The translations under genes were made by a program, and so were the position numbers. Shown piece by piece: positions 1 through 10,129 of a DNA stretch of 64,000 nucleotides (within the stretch, counting starts at the first letter, position 1; the number at the start of each line of letters is the position of its first letter). The DNA comes from Charina bottae (lineage: Eukaryota > Chordata > Lepidosauria > Squamata > Charinaidae): contig JALMGJ010000006.1 of NCBI GenBank assembly GCA_023362775.1, positions 2,888,001 to 2,952,000 on the forward strand, in the 5' to 3' direction. The notes under the pieces were generated by a model that saw nothing but the letters and a program-made list of their open reading frames with translations, made no database searches and was not told the DNA's origin.

Positions 1-285
1 TCAGAAAAATAGGTTAATTCAGTACATTGGTTAATTCGTTCAATTCAGCTGATGAGCTTTGAACAATTCATTGACATTCAATTCATAAACATTTTGTTAT
101 AAGAGTACAAACACTCTGTCTGTGATTTTAGAGGAAGCTACTCACTTGTAAAATAAACATAAATGCATGCCTTCTTAACGTGCTTACACAAAATCATCAA
201 ATCTGTTTCCGGCATTAAATGCTAATGTTAAAAAACGACGGTTGCATTTTTAAAAAATCCCAATCCAGCAGGATCATTTGAAACC
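1..285. other. AT-rich unannotated DNA
   Basis: AT-rich sequence downstream (minus-strand sense) of miR-96. I see no exon, known repeat or hairpin in it. The miR-182 precursor expected on this side of miR-96 is not present. Confidence 0.5.
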
Positions 286-755
286 AGTATAGTTAAAGCT
301 ATGGTTTTTCCAGTAGTAATATATGGCTGTGAGAGTTGGACCATAAGGAAGGCTGAGCGCCGAAGAATTGATGCTTTCGAACTATGGTGCTGGAGAAGAC
401 TCTTGAGAGTCCCTTGGACTGCAAGGAGGTCAAACCAGTCAATCCTAAAGGAAATCAACCCTGACTGCTCATTGGAAGGACAGATGCTGAAGCTGAAGCT
501 CCAATACTTTGGCCACCTAATGCGAAGAGAGGACTCACTGGAAAAGACCCTGATGCTGGGAAAGACTGAAGGCAAAAGGAGAAGGGGACGGCAGAGGATG
601 AGATGGTTGGATAGCATCACCGATGTAATGAACATGAATTTGAGTAAACTCCGAGAGACAGTGGAGGACAGGAGGGCCTGGCGTGCTATGGTCCATGAGG
701 TCACAAAGAGTCGGACACGACTAAACGACTGAACAACAACAACAACAAAAATAAA
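286..755 (+). mobile_element. BovB (RTE) LINE, 5'-truncated 3' fragment
   Basis: An open frame at 301-732 (143 aa) encodes the C-terminal tail of BovB ORF2 after the reverse transcriptase domain. It is nearly identical to the end of the longer BovB at 43556-45134. The frame ends in TKSRTRLND, and the DNA ends in the shared tail gagtcggacacgact... followed by a CAA-rich stretch. The 5' end is truncated at about 286, as is usual for target-primed insertions. It has no RT domain and is not functional. Confidence 0.93.
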
Positions 756-1024
756 TATTTCGATCACGTCATCCAAGGAATTGATTGACCAAGCACTGCT
801 GCGGTAGTCGTTCCTTATCCCAAAGTCGCTGCAGAAAGTGGAAGGTCTGTGGGATCCTAAAGCCCTCGATGGCTTTTTGGACTCATTCCTGTGCGCCGCC
901 CTTATCACAGAATTAAAGCCCTAAACTTTAGGGTTGTGAAATGCTTTTTAAAAAGTTCTGTGTGGCTGTTATTTGGTGTCCCCCACTTCCAAGCACCTCC
1001 TAAGAGTCAAGTCCAAAGCATTGT

Positions 1025-1363
1025 AAAAGGTAAAGGTAAAGGTTCCCCCCGCACATTTGTGCAGTCGTGTCCGACTCTAGGGGCCGGTGCTCATCTCCGT
1101 TTGTTAGCCAAAGAGCCAGCGTTGTCCGAAGACGCTTCCGCGGTCATGTGGCCACATGACACGCGCAGAACGCTGTTACCTTCCCACCGAAGTGGTACCT
1201 ACTCATCTACTTGCATTTGCATGCTTTCAAATTGCTAGGTTGGCAAGAGCTGGGGCGAGTGCGGGAGCTCACTCCGTTACGCGGCGCTCGGGTCTCGAAC
1301 CTCCAAACTTGCAACCTTCCGATCAACAAGCCTGGCGTCTTAACTGCTGAGTCATCGCGCCCC
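1025..1363 (-). mobile_element. Sauria-type tRNA SINE, full length
   Basis: Read on the minus strand, it has a tRNA-like head (ggggcgcgatgactcagcag, Pol III box A-like) ending near 1363 and a conserved central body. Its 3' end, gagtcggacacgact, is the same as the 3' end of the BovB elements in this window, followed by a (ggtaaa)n-like tail at 1025-1045. The same architecture in the opposite orientation is at 59560-59897. Known for the family: Sauria SINEs are squamate tRNA SINEs mobilised by BovB. Confidence 0.9.
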
Positions 1364-1579
1364 TTTTCCAAACCATTGTACAACCTGCCAAACAGCTAAG
1401 CAAGGACATTGTTATTTATTAAATTCTGCCGAGTTAACCCTGGAAGCCATTTCCGCCTTATAGAAAGCTCAAAAGATGCTGTTTGAAAGCCAAGTGGAAA
1501 AGTTGGAGGCAGACAAAAAACTGGCTGGAGGCGTTCTCTTACTACTGGATAGCAAAAACAATCTCCCCAAACACTATGG

Positions 1580-1706
1580 CAGTGTTTCTCAACCTTAGCC
1601 ATTTTAAGAGGTGTGGACTTCAACTCCCAGAATTCCCTATGCTGGCTGTGGAATTTTGGGAGTTGAAGTCCACACATCTTAAAATGGCCAAAGTTAAGAA
1701 ACACTG
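1580..1706. mobile_element. hAT foldback MITE, copy 1
   Basis: A near-palindrome running from cagtgtttctcaacc to its inverse (aagttaagaaacactg). The arms contain acttcaactcccagaattcc and its reverse complement. The flanks cactatgg (1572-1579) and ctctatga (1707-1714) match at 6 of 8 positions, consistent with an old 8-bp hAT target duplication. It is too short to encode a transposase. Confidence 0.88.
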
Positions 1707-1963
1707 CTCTATGAGAAGCACTCAAAAGTCAGCCAATGCAGAGCTCAAATGTTGGCCTTTCTTCTCCAACAGCCACTCTAGTGCAATTCTCATCTTAAGT
1801 AGCATCCTTTCTCTGCTGGCCCACGAAGGTACACTGCTCTTGATTATGCAGGTTCTATTTGGCCCATCTTTGCCAACAGGGCACTCTACAATGTGTCGGG
1901 ACAGCAACATATATGGGGCTTCCATGCTGGGGATGGTGGATTTGATTTCTCCAACATCTACAG

Positions 1964-2097
1964 CTGTTTTCTCAACCATGGCAACTTTAAGATGTGTGGA
2001 CTTCAACTCCCAGAATTCCACAGCCAGCAAAGCTGGCTGTGGAATTCTGGAAGTTGAAGTCCACACGTCTTAAAGTTGCCATGGTTGAGAAACACTG
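1964..2097. mobile_element. hAT foldback MITE, copy 2
   Basis: Same family as the element at 1580-1706, with arms around gatgtgtggacttcaactcc and the inverse. The flanks atctacag (1956-1963) and atctacaa (2098-2105) match at 7 of 8. The left terminus has small changes (ctgttttctc instead of cagtgtttctc). Confidence 0.88.
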
Positions 2098-2487
2098 ATC
2101 TACAAAACCAACTTCTCTGAATTAGTGTGTTGCTTTTTTGGTTTAAAGTTTAGCTCCTATCAACGTTGCACACTTTGCCCAAAATGGCATCCTTTGATTT
2201 GTCAGAAAGCATCCCCCGCACCACAGCATGACATTGAGCCGCTGAGACTAGCCCGCAATTTGAAATATGAGGGCTGCTTCTGATTGTTTCCCAAGCAAGA
2301 TGGTTGAATCTGCAGCCCAAAGGAGACGCGGCACAGAGGAGAAACACCCCCCCCCACCCTAGTAAAAGGCGACCCGGCAGAAACAGAAACTGGAAGGTTG
2401 TGCTACACAAACCCACCAAGAAATGCTGCATTTTGCTAACCGCATCCCTGCCTCTCCAGGACAAGGGGAAAATAGTTGCTGTCTCTG

Positions 2488-2570
2488 ACTCTTCCCATAT
2501 TGGCACTACACATAATTGCTCGACGTGTGTAGAGAACAGCAAAAATGTGCTAGTGCCAAAAAGGGCCAAG
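2488..2570 (-). ncRNA. MIR96: miR-96 precursor
   Basis: Minus-strand hairpin. The 5p arm at 2538-2560 is the reverse complement of agcaaaaatgtgctagtgcc plus aaa, identical over 23 nt to vertebrate miR-96-5p (seed UUGGCAC). The 3p arm at 2496-2517 pairs with it and, as I recall the human miR-96-3p, differs at two positions. The loop is about 20 nt (2518-2537). miR-96 belongs to the miR-183/96/182 cluster expressed in hair cells, photoreceptors and other sensory cells, and its seed is mutated in human DFNA50 deafness. The seed is intact here. The flanks agggccaag and ttcccatat match the lower stem of known precursors. The ends of the precursor are estimated. Confidence 0.97.
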
Positions 2571-2752
2571 CAGAAGCTTTTCCACCGTTGTCGGATCTCT
2601 CCTCGAAATGGGGTGTCTGGCCAGAAATTACACCCGTCCACAAGAACCTTTACGATTTGGGAAATGCAAAAAGGAACACTGTTTTTTTTCTTCTGTTGTA
2701 TGCCTCTCGGAGCTGTTGGAATACCAGTGATAAATACTGTAAATGAATAATA

Positions 2753-3151
2753 CAGGTAGTCCTCGCTTAATGACCACAATTGGGACCAGAATTTCAGTTG
2801 CTAAGCGAAGCAGTCACTAAGCGAATTTGACCCGATTTATCAACCCTTTTTGTGGCAGTCATTTAGCAAATCGCTGCGGGCGTTAAGCGAACCACCTGGT
2901 CATTAAGCGAATCACGTAGTTCCCCATTGATTTTGCTTGCCAGAAGCTGGTCAGGGAGGTTGAAAATGACAATCATGTGACCACGTGACGCTGCGACCGT
3001 CATAAATGCGAATCGGTTGCCAAGAGCCCAAATCGAGATGGGGACGCTGAGATGGTTGTAAGTGTGAGGACCAGTCATAAGTCGGTTTTTTCAGCACCGT
3101 TGTAAGTCCGAGCTGTCACTAAACGAATGGTTGTTAAGCGAGGACTACCTA
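2753..3151. mobile_element. Tigger-like (TcMar) MITE, copy A
   Basis: Starts caggtagtcctcgcttaa and ends with the inverse (ttaagcgaggactaccta). It is flanked by TA on both sides (2751-2752 and 3152-3153), the Tc1/mariner target duplication. There is no transposase frame. It lies between the miR-96 and miR-183 hairpins and would be part of the primary transcript. Confidence 0.88.
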
Positions 3152-3153
3152 TA

Positions 3154-3536
3154 AATGAAACCCACTGTACGATCTGAATAAAGTGGCCTCTCTCATCTGT
3201 TGGAATCTGTTGAAGAGTACTTCACTAGGCTAGACTCTGGGGTATCTGATCCTTATTAATAGATTTACATACTGCCTTCAGAGCAGATGGCATGACTGGA
3301 ATTCAGATTAAACCAATCATAATTTAGTCCCCCCTGGAACTAGTGGGACCTTAGTTGTGATGACTCATTTTCTCATTGATTTCAACAACCTACCTAGTGA
3401 ATAACAGGTGGAGTGTTGATCCATTAAAAACACTTTAAATGCAGCTTTGAAAGAAAAAAGGAGGGAGTTAAACTGTTTTTGTTTTTTGCTTTTAGGGGAC
3501 CATATCTCTGATTGCCCCCAAAAGAAATAAGTATAG
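3154..3536. other. Inter-microRNA spacer, unassigned
   Basis: The sequence between two Tigger-like MITEs, inside the miR-183/96 interval. I see no gene, hairpin or known repeat in it. Confidence 0.4.
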
Positions 3537-3538
3537 TA

Positions 3539-3926
3539 CAGGTAGTCCTCGACTTACAACCATTCGTTTAGCAACCATCCAAAGTTACGACGGTGTTGGA
3601 AAAAGTGACTTACGACTGGTCCTCACAGTTATGACCATTGCAGTGTCCCTGCAGTCACGTGATAAAAATTCAGGCGCTTGGCAAACAGCTCGCACTTATG
3701 ACGGTTGCAGCATCCCGGGGTCACGTGATCGCCATTTGCAACGTCCCCAGCTGGCTTCTGGCAAGCAAAATCAGTGGGGAAGCCAGATTCGTGTAACAAC
3801 TGCAATGATTTGCTTAACGACTGCAGCAAAAAATTTCATAAAATTGGGCATGACTCGCTTAACAACCGCTTCGCTTAGCAACGGAAGTTCCAGTCCGAAT
3901 TGTGGTCATAAGTCGAGGACTACCTG
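3539..3926. mobile_element. Tigger-like (TcMar) MITE, copy B
   Basis: Terminal inverted repeats caggtagtcctcgacttac and gtcgaggactacctg, with perfect TA duplications at 3537-3538 and 3927-3928. Same family as 2753-3151. It is the second element inserted between the two microRNA hairpins. Confidence 0.9.
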
Positions 3927-3949
3927 TAAGAGAAGTCACTGATTTTCTT

Positions 3950-4410
3950 TCTTCTGCCCTGGTCAGACTGCAACTAGAATATTGCATCCGGTTATGGGCA
4001 CTGGGTCCAAGGGAGGCCACGGACAAACTGGGGTGGGGCCAGAGGGGAACGGTAAACATTGTGCGGGAGGAAAAACTCAGGGTGAACCTGTTGGGCATGT
4101 TTAACCTGAAGGAAAAAAGGTGGCAGGGAGAGACGATGGCTCTCTCCAAGCCGAAGACCAGGCAGAATTGTCTAGAATTGTTCTAGAAGATGAGGAGGTT
4201 CAAATTACAAGGAAGAGTTCCCTAGTGGTAAGAGAGCTGTTGGACAATGGAACAGGCTGCCTCGGAAGGTGGTGCCCTCTCCCTCACTGGGCGGACTTAC
4301 ACAGAGGCAGCGTGGCCACCCGTGGGGAGTGCTGCAATAGTGGATTCCTGCCCTGGGTGGGGTTGAGTAGATGACCTCTGAGACCCCTTGCAAGCCTTCC
4401 ATTGGGTGAT
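3950..4410 (+). mobile_element. CR1-type LINE 3' fragment, diverged
   Basis: The translated traces LEYCIRLWALG and NLKEKRWQGE, the phrase tggtaagagagctgttggacaatggaacaggctgcc, and the ending tgacctctgagaccccttgcaagccttcc all resemble the C-terminal ORF2 and 3' end of reptilian CR1 elements. The frame is broken many times. It is old and non-functional. It lies between miR-96 and miR-183. Confidence 0.65.
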
Positions 4411-5002
4411 ATAGTATCAGACTTACTGTATCCACATGGAAAGAACACGCCACTTTCATTCTAAATAAGAAACCGTTCCTTAAATACAGGTGGGAGGATT
4501 GTGGTCCCCAGAAGAGGAGTGAGAAACCTGCAGTTTCTTTCACAACCTCCAGGCCAACCCCCCTAAAATTCCCCAGTTCAAATATTTTGCTGGGGCGCTG
4601 TTCCAATCTAGTACAACTCGCAATGCCTTGTGCCCCCAAGATTTGACTCTCTTAAAACTAAGAAGAATCAAAGCAAAAAAGAAAAAGAAAGCAGAACGGA
4701 TTGGCAGAGCCAGGCCGGGTTCGCATGGGAAGCTTCAGCTGCTGACCAAGGGAACCCATTTCCAGGTTGGCACAATTCGATAAATAAGAGACGTGTGACA
4801 CCACGAACGCCGAGATGGAAAGAAACTCGGCCTCGCCCGTCGTGCCAACGCTCCTGGCGGGGCTGCAACCGAATTGGTTCCGAGGGTTGTGTGAACAGAG
4901 CCCGAGAGCTGACCGCACCAAGCAAGTGAAGGAGGTTGCTTCATGCCCATCTCATCCCCGCTCTTGATACCGGCTCCCGAAAAGGATGCGGAGTCAGACG
5001 CC

Positions 5003-5110
5003 CCGTGGTTCTTTCTCTGCTCCGTTTATGGCCCTTTGGTAATTCACTGATCGAGTGTTTTCACAGTGAATTCTACCAGTGCCATACACAGAACAGGAGG
5101 ACGCTTCACC
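5003..5110 (-). ncRNA. MIR183: miR-183 precursor
   Basis: Minus-strand hairpin. The 5p arm at 5065-5086 is the reverse complement of agtgaattctaccagtgcc plus ata, identical over 22 nt to vertebrate miR-183-5p (seed AUGGCAC). The 3p arm at 5026-5047 pairs with it and differs from human miR-183-3p, as I recall it, at one base (A for G in the ACCAAAGGG part). The lower stem (ctcctgttctgtg paired with aaacggagcagagaa) is also preserved. This is the first microRNA of the cluster in transcription order, with miR-96 following about 2.4 kb downstream on the same strand. Known role: sensory-organ differentiation, co-expressed with miR-96 and miR-182. Confidence 0.98.
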
Positions 5111-5648
5111 CGTCCAGCCGGGTGTCAAAGAACTGCAGGAAACAGGGAAAGAAGATTATCCCCAGCAATCTCCCTGAAAAAGAAATCCCGGGACTTCTTT
5201 GCGTCCTTGATTAATTTTCACACGTGACAGCCACAACTCCCGATTCATGACAAATCAGAAGATACCGAAGATAGCTTCTTAAAATGGCTCCTTTGATTGA
5301 CGCATTGGGTTATACCGCACGGATGCAACCAGCCACAGAAGTCTGATGGAAGGCAGTCCGGGGGCCAACCGCTCAGAATGCCCCGATGCCCCCCCCCCCC
5401 GTGTTGTGCCCCCTCTATCTGCCAAAGTCTTCTTGCAAGCTCGTTCACTGTATGGACTTGACAAGGAGTTGCATCCATCAGGGCCCTGAGTGCCACAAGG
5501 CTGAAAGATCACGGAGACATGTGGGACGTTGCATCACATGCTGTTATTATTTTTTATTTTTTTTTGGTCTCTTGTGTTTTTCAAGCACCCACTAAGAGCC
5601 ATCCAAGAGTCTATGTAGTTTGTAGCAATTGTGCATTGCCATGGGCTA
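5111..5648. other. Sequence immediately upstream of miR-183
   Basis: Low-copy sequence upstream of the miR-183 hairpin (minus-strand sense). It holds a C-run near 5390-5400 and a T-run near 5550. I recognise no exon. It would be part of the primary transcript or its proximal regulatory DNA. Confidence 0.4.
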
Positions 5649-5649
5649 C

Positions 5650-5723
5650 ACAGCATGGCTGGCTGGGGAATTCTGGGAGTTGAAGGCCACGCATCTTAAA
5701 GTTGCCAAGGTTGAAAAACACTG
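5650..5723. mobile_element. hAT foldback MITE, half copy
   Basis: Contains only the right arm of the foldback family: gctggctggggaattctgg, gttgaaggccacgcatc, and the end ggttgaaaaacactg. The left arm is missing, so it is either a deletion product or a solo arm. Confidence 0.75.
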
Positions 5724-6555
5724 CATTAGCAGAAAACTATTTTTAACAAAAATAGCAAAAATCATGCACCACCACCCATCTGCATGGTACTTTCCAACAA
5801 GTAAAAGACAACAGTCCCTATTCCAAAATTCACCTTAGAAAAGGCAGCGATTCCGTTTGGAAAATCTACCTTTCCCGTGGAAAGCTTTGCTGGATTCCCC
5901 TTCAAACTGCACATCACTAAAGGGAGAGACACGGAAGGTTGCAAATTTTGAGGCAGCCAGGACAAACACAACATGCCATCAGTGTTTCTCCCTGTCCATT
6001 TCAAACTGAGATACAATCATGACAGTTAAAGCGAAAAATGGTTTTTTTAAAGTGATAGTTTCCTATAAGAGCTGTATTAGCAAGAAGATGATTTGAAGGG
6101 AAGCTTTCCAAATGTTTTGGATTCCGAATCCAGGTATCCTGAACTAGCAAGAAATTCGGGGAATGGAAATTGAATTGGAGGGAAAGTGATAGAAATCAGG
6201 CATTTCAGGGAAAATATTTTGAGCCAAGCCCTCACGGTCCACGTGACTTTTTGACCCCCCTGCAGACACCATGGGTAACTAAGCTAAGCGTGTTAGGTAA
6301 ATGCAAGCACCGTGTGATTACGCAGAGACCCTTGACTGACAAAATTGGGGAAAAAATCCTGCAGGAACACTTTATCCTGCTGCCACCAGGCGCCCCACGA
6401 GCGATTGTCCCCAGCCCTATATGTGTCTTTGCTGATGTTCATGTTTCCTGATGTTTTTAACCCTTCTTAGCTGCCCAGAGTTGCTTGGTGATGAAGAAGA
6501 TGAAGGTGAAGATGATACAGTGTGTATACTCTGACAATATTGTTAACTATCTTGA
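5724..6555. other. Unassigned intergenic DNA
   Basis: No gene recognised. A short stretch around 6450-6490 (ttaacccttcttagctgcc, cagagttgc) resembles the degraded 3' end of an L2/CR1 LINE. The rest looks like low-copy sequence. Confidence 0.4.
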
Positions 6556-7100
6556 GAGCCAGTTGGGTGTCGTGGTTAAGGCACCGGGCTAGAAATTGTG
6601 AGGCCGTGAGTTCTAGTCCCGCCTTAGGCACGAAGCCAGCTGGGTGACCTTGGACCAGTCCCTGTCTCTCAGCCCTAGGAAGGAGCCAATGGCAAACCAG
6701 GTGAATGAGAGTTCTAGTCCCGCTTGAGGCATGAAAGCTGGCTGGGTGACCTTGGGCCAGTCCCTCTCTCTCAGCCCTAGGAAGGAGCCAATGGCAAACC
6801 AGGAGACTGAGAGTTCTAGTCCCGCCTTAGGCACGAAAGCCAGCTGGGTGACCTTGGGCCAGTCCCTCTCTCTCAGCCCTAGGAAGGAGCCAATGGCAAA
6901 CCGGGAGACTGAGAGTTCTAGTCCCGCCTCAGGCATGAAAGCCGGCTGGGTGACCTTGGGCCAGTCCCTCTCTCTCAGCCCTAGGAAGGAGGCAATGACA
7001 AACCACTTCTGAAAAACCTTGCCAAGAAAACTGCAGGGACTTATCCAGGCAGTCTCCGAGAATTGGACACGATTGAATGGATTAAAAATATAAATAAATC
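6556..7100 (+). mobile_element. tRNA SINE with 4 copies of a 102-bp internal unit
   Basis: The head gagccagttgggtgtcgtgg...gctagaaa is tRNA-like and is followed by gagttctagtcccgcc (box B-like). A 102-bp block (the gtgaccttgggccagtcc...cagccctagg segment) is repeated about four times (near 6645, 6747, 6849, 6951). The tail has accttgccaagaaaactgc and then gaattggacacgattgaatgg, a LINE-derived tail unlike that of the other two loci. Because 102 is a multiple of three, the array gives spurious 34-residue repeat ORFs on both strands. Confidence 0.88.
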
Positions 7101-7239
7101 TTTGATTCTTGGAAAGGATTCAACCATCAAAAATATCAAATCAAGTCAGAACTATCTGGTAGTCTAAATAGCACTAAACAAACAAACATCAACATGCAAT
7201 GGGATGCCAGGCACTGTGCCTGGATGTTAATCATCCTAG

Positions 7240-7345
7240 GTTTATGTTTTTATATTTCATTGCTAATTTTCTTTTGGGAGCCACCCAGAGTCCTGTGACT
7301 GCGGCAGGCTACAGATTTGATAAACAGACAAACAACAAACCCGTA
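7240..7345 (+). mobile_element. L2/CR1-type LINE 3' end fragment
   Basis: Contains gggagccacccagagtcctg and a short downstream A-rich tail (gataaacagacaaac). This is the typical 3' terminus (gccgcccagagtc...gcggnatataaat) of the L2/CR1 elements seen repeatedly in this window. Confidence 0.6.
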
Positions 7346-7599
7346 TTGCAACACCCCTATATCCTATGACTTCAGCCATCCATTCTCCTTTTTCACTCTG
7401 TTCCTTTATTTAGCCTACTAACCTGTTCCAAGAGCCCTTGAGCCAACGTACCGATAACACGGAACAAAGAAGACGCAGAAAACCCACCGCTGTAAGTCAG
7501 GTGGCAAAGCTCTAGACCCAGGCAAGTCTCCTTTGAGTTGACCTTGGATCCTGGTGACCACATCCATGCAGTTTTCTTGGCAACAAGACAGAAGTAGTT

Positions 7600-7922
7600 A
7601 TTTCTTCTCCTTCTCCTTCCTCCCCTTCCTTCTTCTTCCTTCTTCTCCTTCCTCCTCCTCCTCCCTTCTTTTTCCTTCCTTCCTTCCTCTCCTTCCTTCT
7701 TCTCTTTCTCCTTCCTTCTCCTTCCTTCCTTCCTTCCTTCCTTCCTTCCTTCCTTCCTTCCTTCCTTCCTTCCTTCCTTCTTCTCCTTCCTTCTTTCTCC
7801 TTCCTTCTTCTCTTTCTCTTTCCTCCTCCTCCTTCTTCTCCTTCCTTCCTTCCTTCCTTCCTTCCTTCCTTCCTTCCTTCCTTCCTTCCTTCCTTCCTTC
7901 CTTCCTTCCTTCCTTCTCCTCT
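7600..7922. repeat. (TTCC)n / pyrimidine-rich microsatellite
   Basis: About 320 bp of TTCC repeats mixed with TTC/TCC interruptions, in two long pure blocks (about 7717-7780 and 7842-7916). ORFs across it (poly-PSFLPSF or poly-GRKE) are artefacts of the tetranucleotide repeat. Confidence 0.97.
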
Positions 7923-8261
7923 ACCTGGTGCAGGTTCCCTAAGATCCCGGAGAGTCCAAAGTTGATGTCCCTCAGCTCCCACATAGCAGAGAGGAGTTTT
8001 CAATCAACTTCCCAAAATGCCGGCCCAACCTAGAAATAGGAACACAGTCCATCACTGGTACCAAAGGCTTTTCTCACTTAGTATTCCGTGATGTGCCAGG
8101 AGAAGGAGAAGAAGAGGAATAAGGAGAATGTCTGATAAAAAGGCTACAAGTGCAAGATGGGCGGTGATGAAATTTGAAATATAAATAAATAAAGTTCAGT
8201 GAAATCTCTGCTATGCCACCAAATAAAACTTTGGGGTCACTGTAAACTGTTTTCTGACATA

Positions 8262-8690
8262 CAGGTAGTCCTTAGTTAACGACGGTAATTGGGACTGGCA
8301 ACTCCATCGCTAAGTGACATGGTCGTAAAGCAAGACATCACATGACTGTGCCAACTTACAACAGCAGTTCCGGTTGCCGTTGCTAGGCTAATCCTGCGTG
8401 ATCGTTAGGCGCAGTCACGTGGACGCCATTTGTGCCCTCCTGCCAGCTTCCCCACAGACTTTGCTTGTGGGAAGCCAGCAGGGAAGATTGCCAATGGCGA
8501 TCACGTGACTGCGGGACATTGCGGCCGTCATAACTGCGAGCCGGTTGCCAAGCGCCCGGATTGTGATCACGTGACCTCGGAGACGCTGCGACGGCCGCAA
8601 CTTTGGGGACTGGCCGTAAGTCTCCTTGTTCAGCGCAATCATAACTTTGAACGGTTGCTGAAGGAATGGTTGTTAACTGAGGACTACCTG
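8262..8690. mobile_element. Tigger-like (TcMar) MITE, copy C
   Basis: Termini caggtagtccttagttaac and gttaactgaggactacctg, with TA duplications at 8260-8261 and 8691-8692. The CpG-containing interior (cacgtgactgc, ggttgccaagcgcc) matches the other copies. Confidence 0.9.
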
Positions 8691-10129
8691 TACTGTTCCA
8701 CTTCCCTGGCTTCCTCCAGTGTAAGCAATTATACTAAAACCCTTGCATCAAGGAGGATTGTTTCAATTAAATACTCCTGGTCAGTCTCAAGTGGTCCAGC
8801 TACTTGTGATGAGAACTGCAATGTTAAGGTTGTGCTTGCTTTTTTTCCCTCTTCTCTCCCCACCGCTCTTTCCTTTTGTGCTATGCCTTTCTGATTGGAC
8901 CAACAAGCTGATATTTGTAAAATACCCTGTGAGCTTTTTTGAGTAACACATAGGGTAAAATACCCTTTAAATCAATATAAAAATAAATAGTTTCTTCTTC
9001 TCGCTCAAGACTTCTAGTTCTATAGGGAAGAGGCCATTTTAATCTCTTAAATGTTGCATTTTCTTCATTTAATATAGAGCTTCAATTGCACTGTCATGGC
9101 CACCATCTTGACTTTTTTGACCAATGCCCTGAAGATACCTGTTTGGGGAAGTCCATGACTTTTAATAAAAAGCATTCTTCCACATATATGCCCAGTCTCT
9201 GGCCTCCTTATCTTTCCCTTATTAATTCCCCTTATTCATTCATTCTCATTCCTGTTCCCTTCTCAAAAGCATGGATTAAGAACCAAATCGAGTCCGTGAC
9301 ATCTGGCCGGCCAGCCCCCCAACATCACAGGGGATAATCCCATCAAAGACAAGGTACCAAACGTGAGCCTCCATGTACAAGAGCAGTCTAACCTGACATA
9401 TTGGATGGCTAAGAGGAACAATAGGGGAGGGCTCCCCAATTCTCCTTCTATTCTTGAGCTTCTCAGCATCTCTCCACCGAGACGTTGTGCCAGTTAGATC
9501 AACAGCCTCACTTTTCCGTCTGCAGAGGCCCAGTAAACGCTTGAATATGAGTTTCTATGGCCTGTCCTCCCCTCAGCTTAGGAACCTCGACTCCTGCACA
9601 GATGGGGAATCAGCATCCTCAGGACACGAAATGAAGAACCTCCATCTGCTGCGACAAGTCCTGGCTTATCCAACTTTGGATGTGTTTGCTGGAGACAGCA
9701 AAAGGACTGCATCCCTTGGTCAAAAGCGCAGCATTTCCTGAGTTCCAGAGTTTAGGACCCATTTCTGGCCAGAAGAATCGAGGAGAAACAATGAAGAAAA
9801 GCCAGAGGACAGGAAAAAGCAGTGATGCACATAAAGAACAGTCAAAGCTTCAATTGCACCATCACAGCCTCTGTCTTGCCTTTCCTGGCCATACCCTGAG
9901 CGTTGCCAAACCAGCATATAGTGAAGTCTTGTGAAAGTGGCTTTCTTTAAAGAAAGGCAAAAAGGAAAACATGGGGCCACTATTGTCCATCAAAAACCAT
10001 GTAAGGTCCCTACTGATTGATTGATTCCCAATATTTGTATGCCAGCAGATCATCCGGGCTGATAGGTGGTTCACGGAACACAAGGATTCAGAGCCCTAAA
10101 TCCAGCAAGTTAAAACAAAAATGAAAACG
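8691..10129. other. Unassigned intergenic DNA with repeat fragments
   Basis: No gene recognised. At 9085-9145 and 9847-9905 there are half-copies of the foldback repeat described at 12533-12681 (gcttcaattgcac...ggccaccatcttgac). The remainder is low-copy. Confidence 0.4.

Noticed and set aside
1396..2073. ORFs containing EFWELKSTHLKVAK-type peptides (here and at 5629, 34572, 37673)
   Set aside because: Translations of the hAT foldback arms. The same peptide appears from both strands because the element is palindromic.
2304..2779. Protein ORFs of 148 and 209 aa across 2150-2779
   Set aside because: They overlap the miR-96 hairpin on both strands and have no recognisable domain.
7512..8033. 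Lys/Glu/Gly-rich or Ser/Phe/Leu-rich proteins across GGAA tracts (also at 22949-23165 and 41527-41943)
   Set aside because: Pure translation of a tetranucleotide microsatellite.
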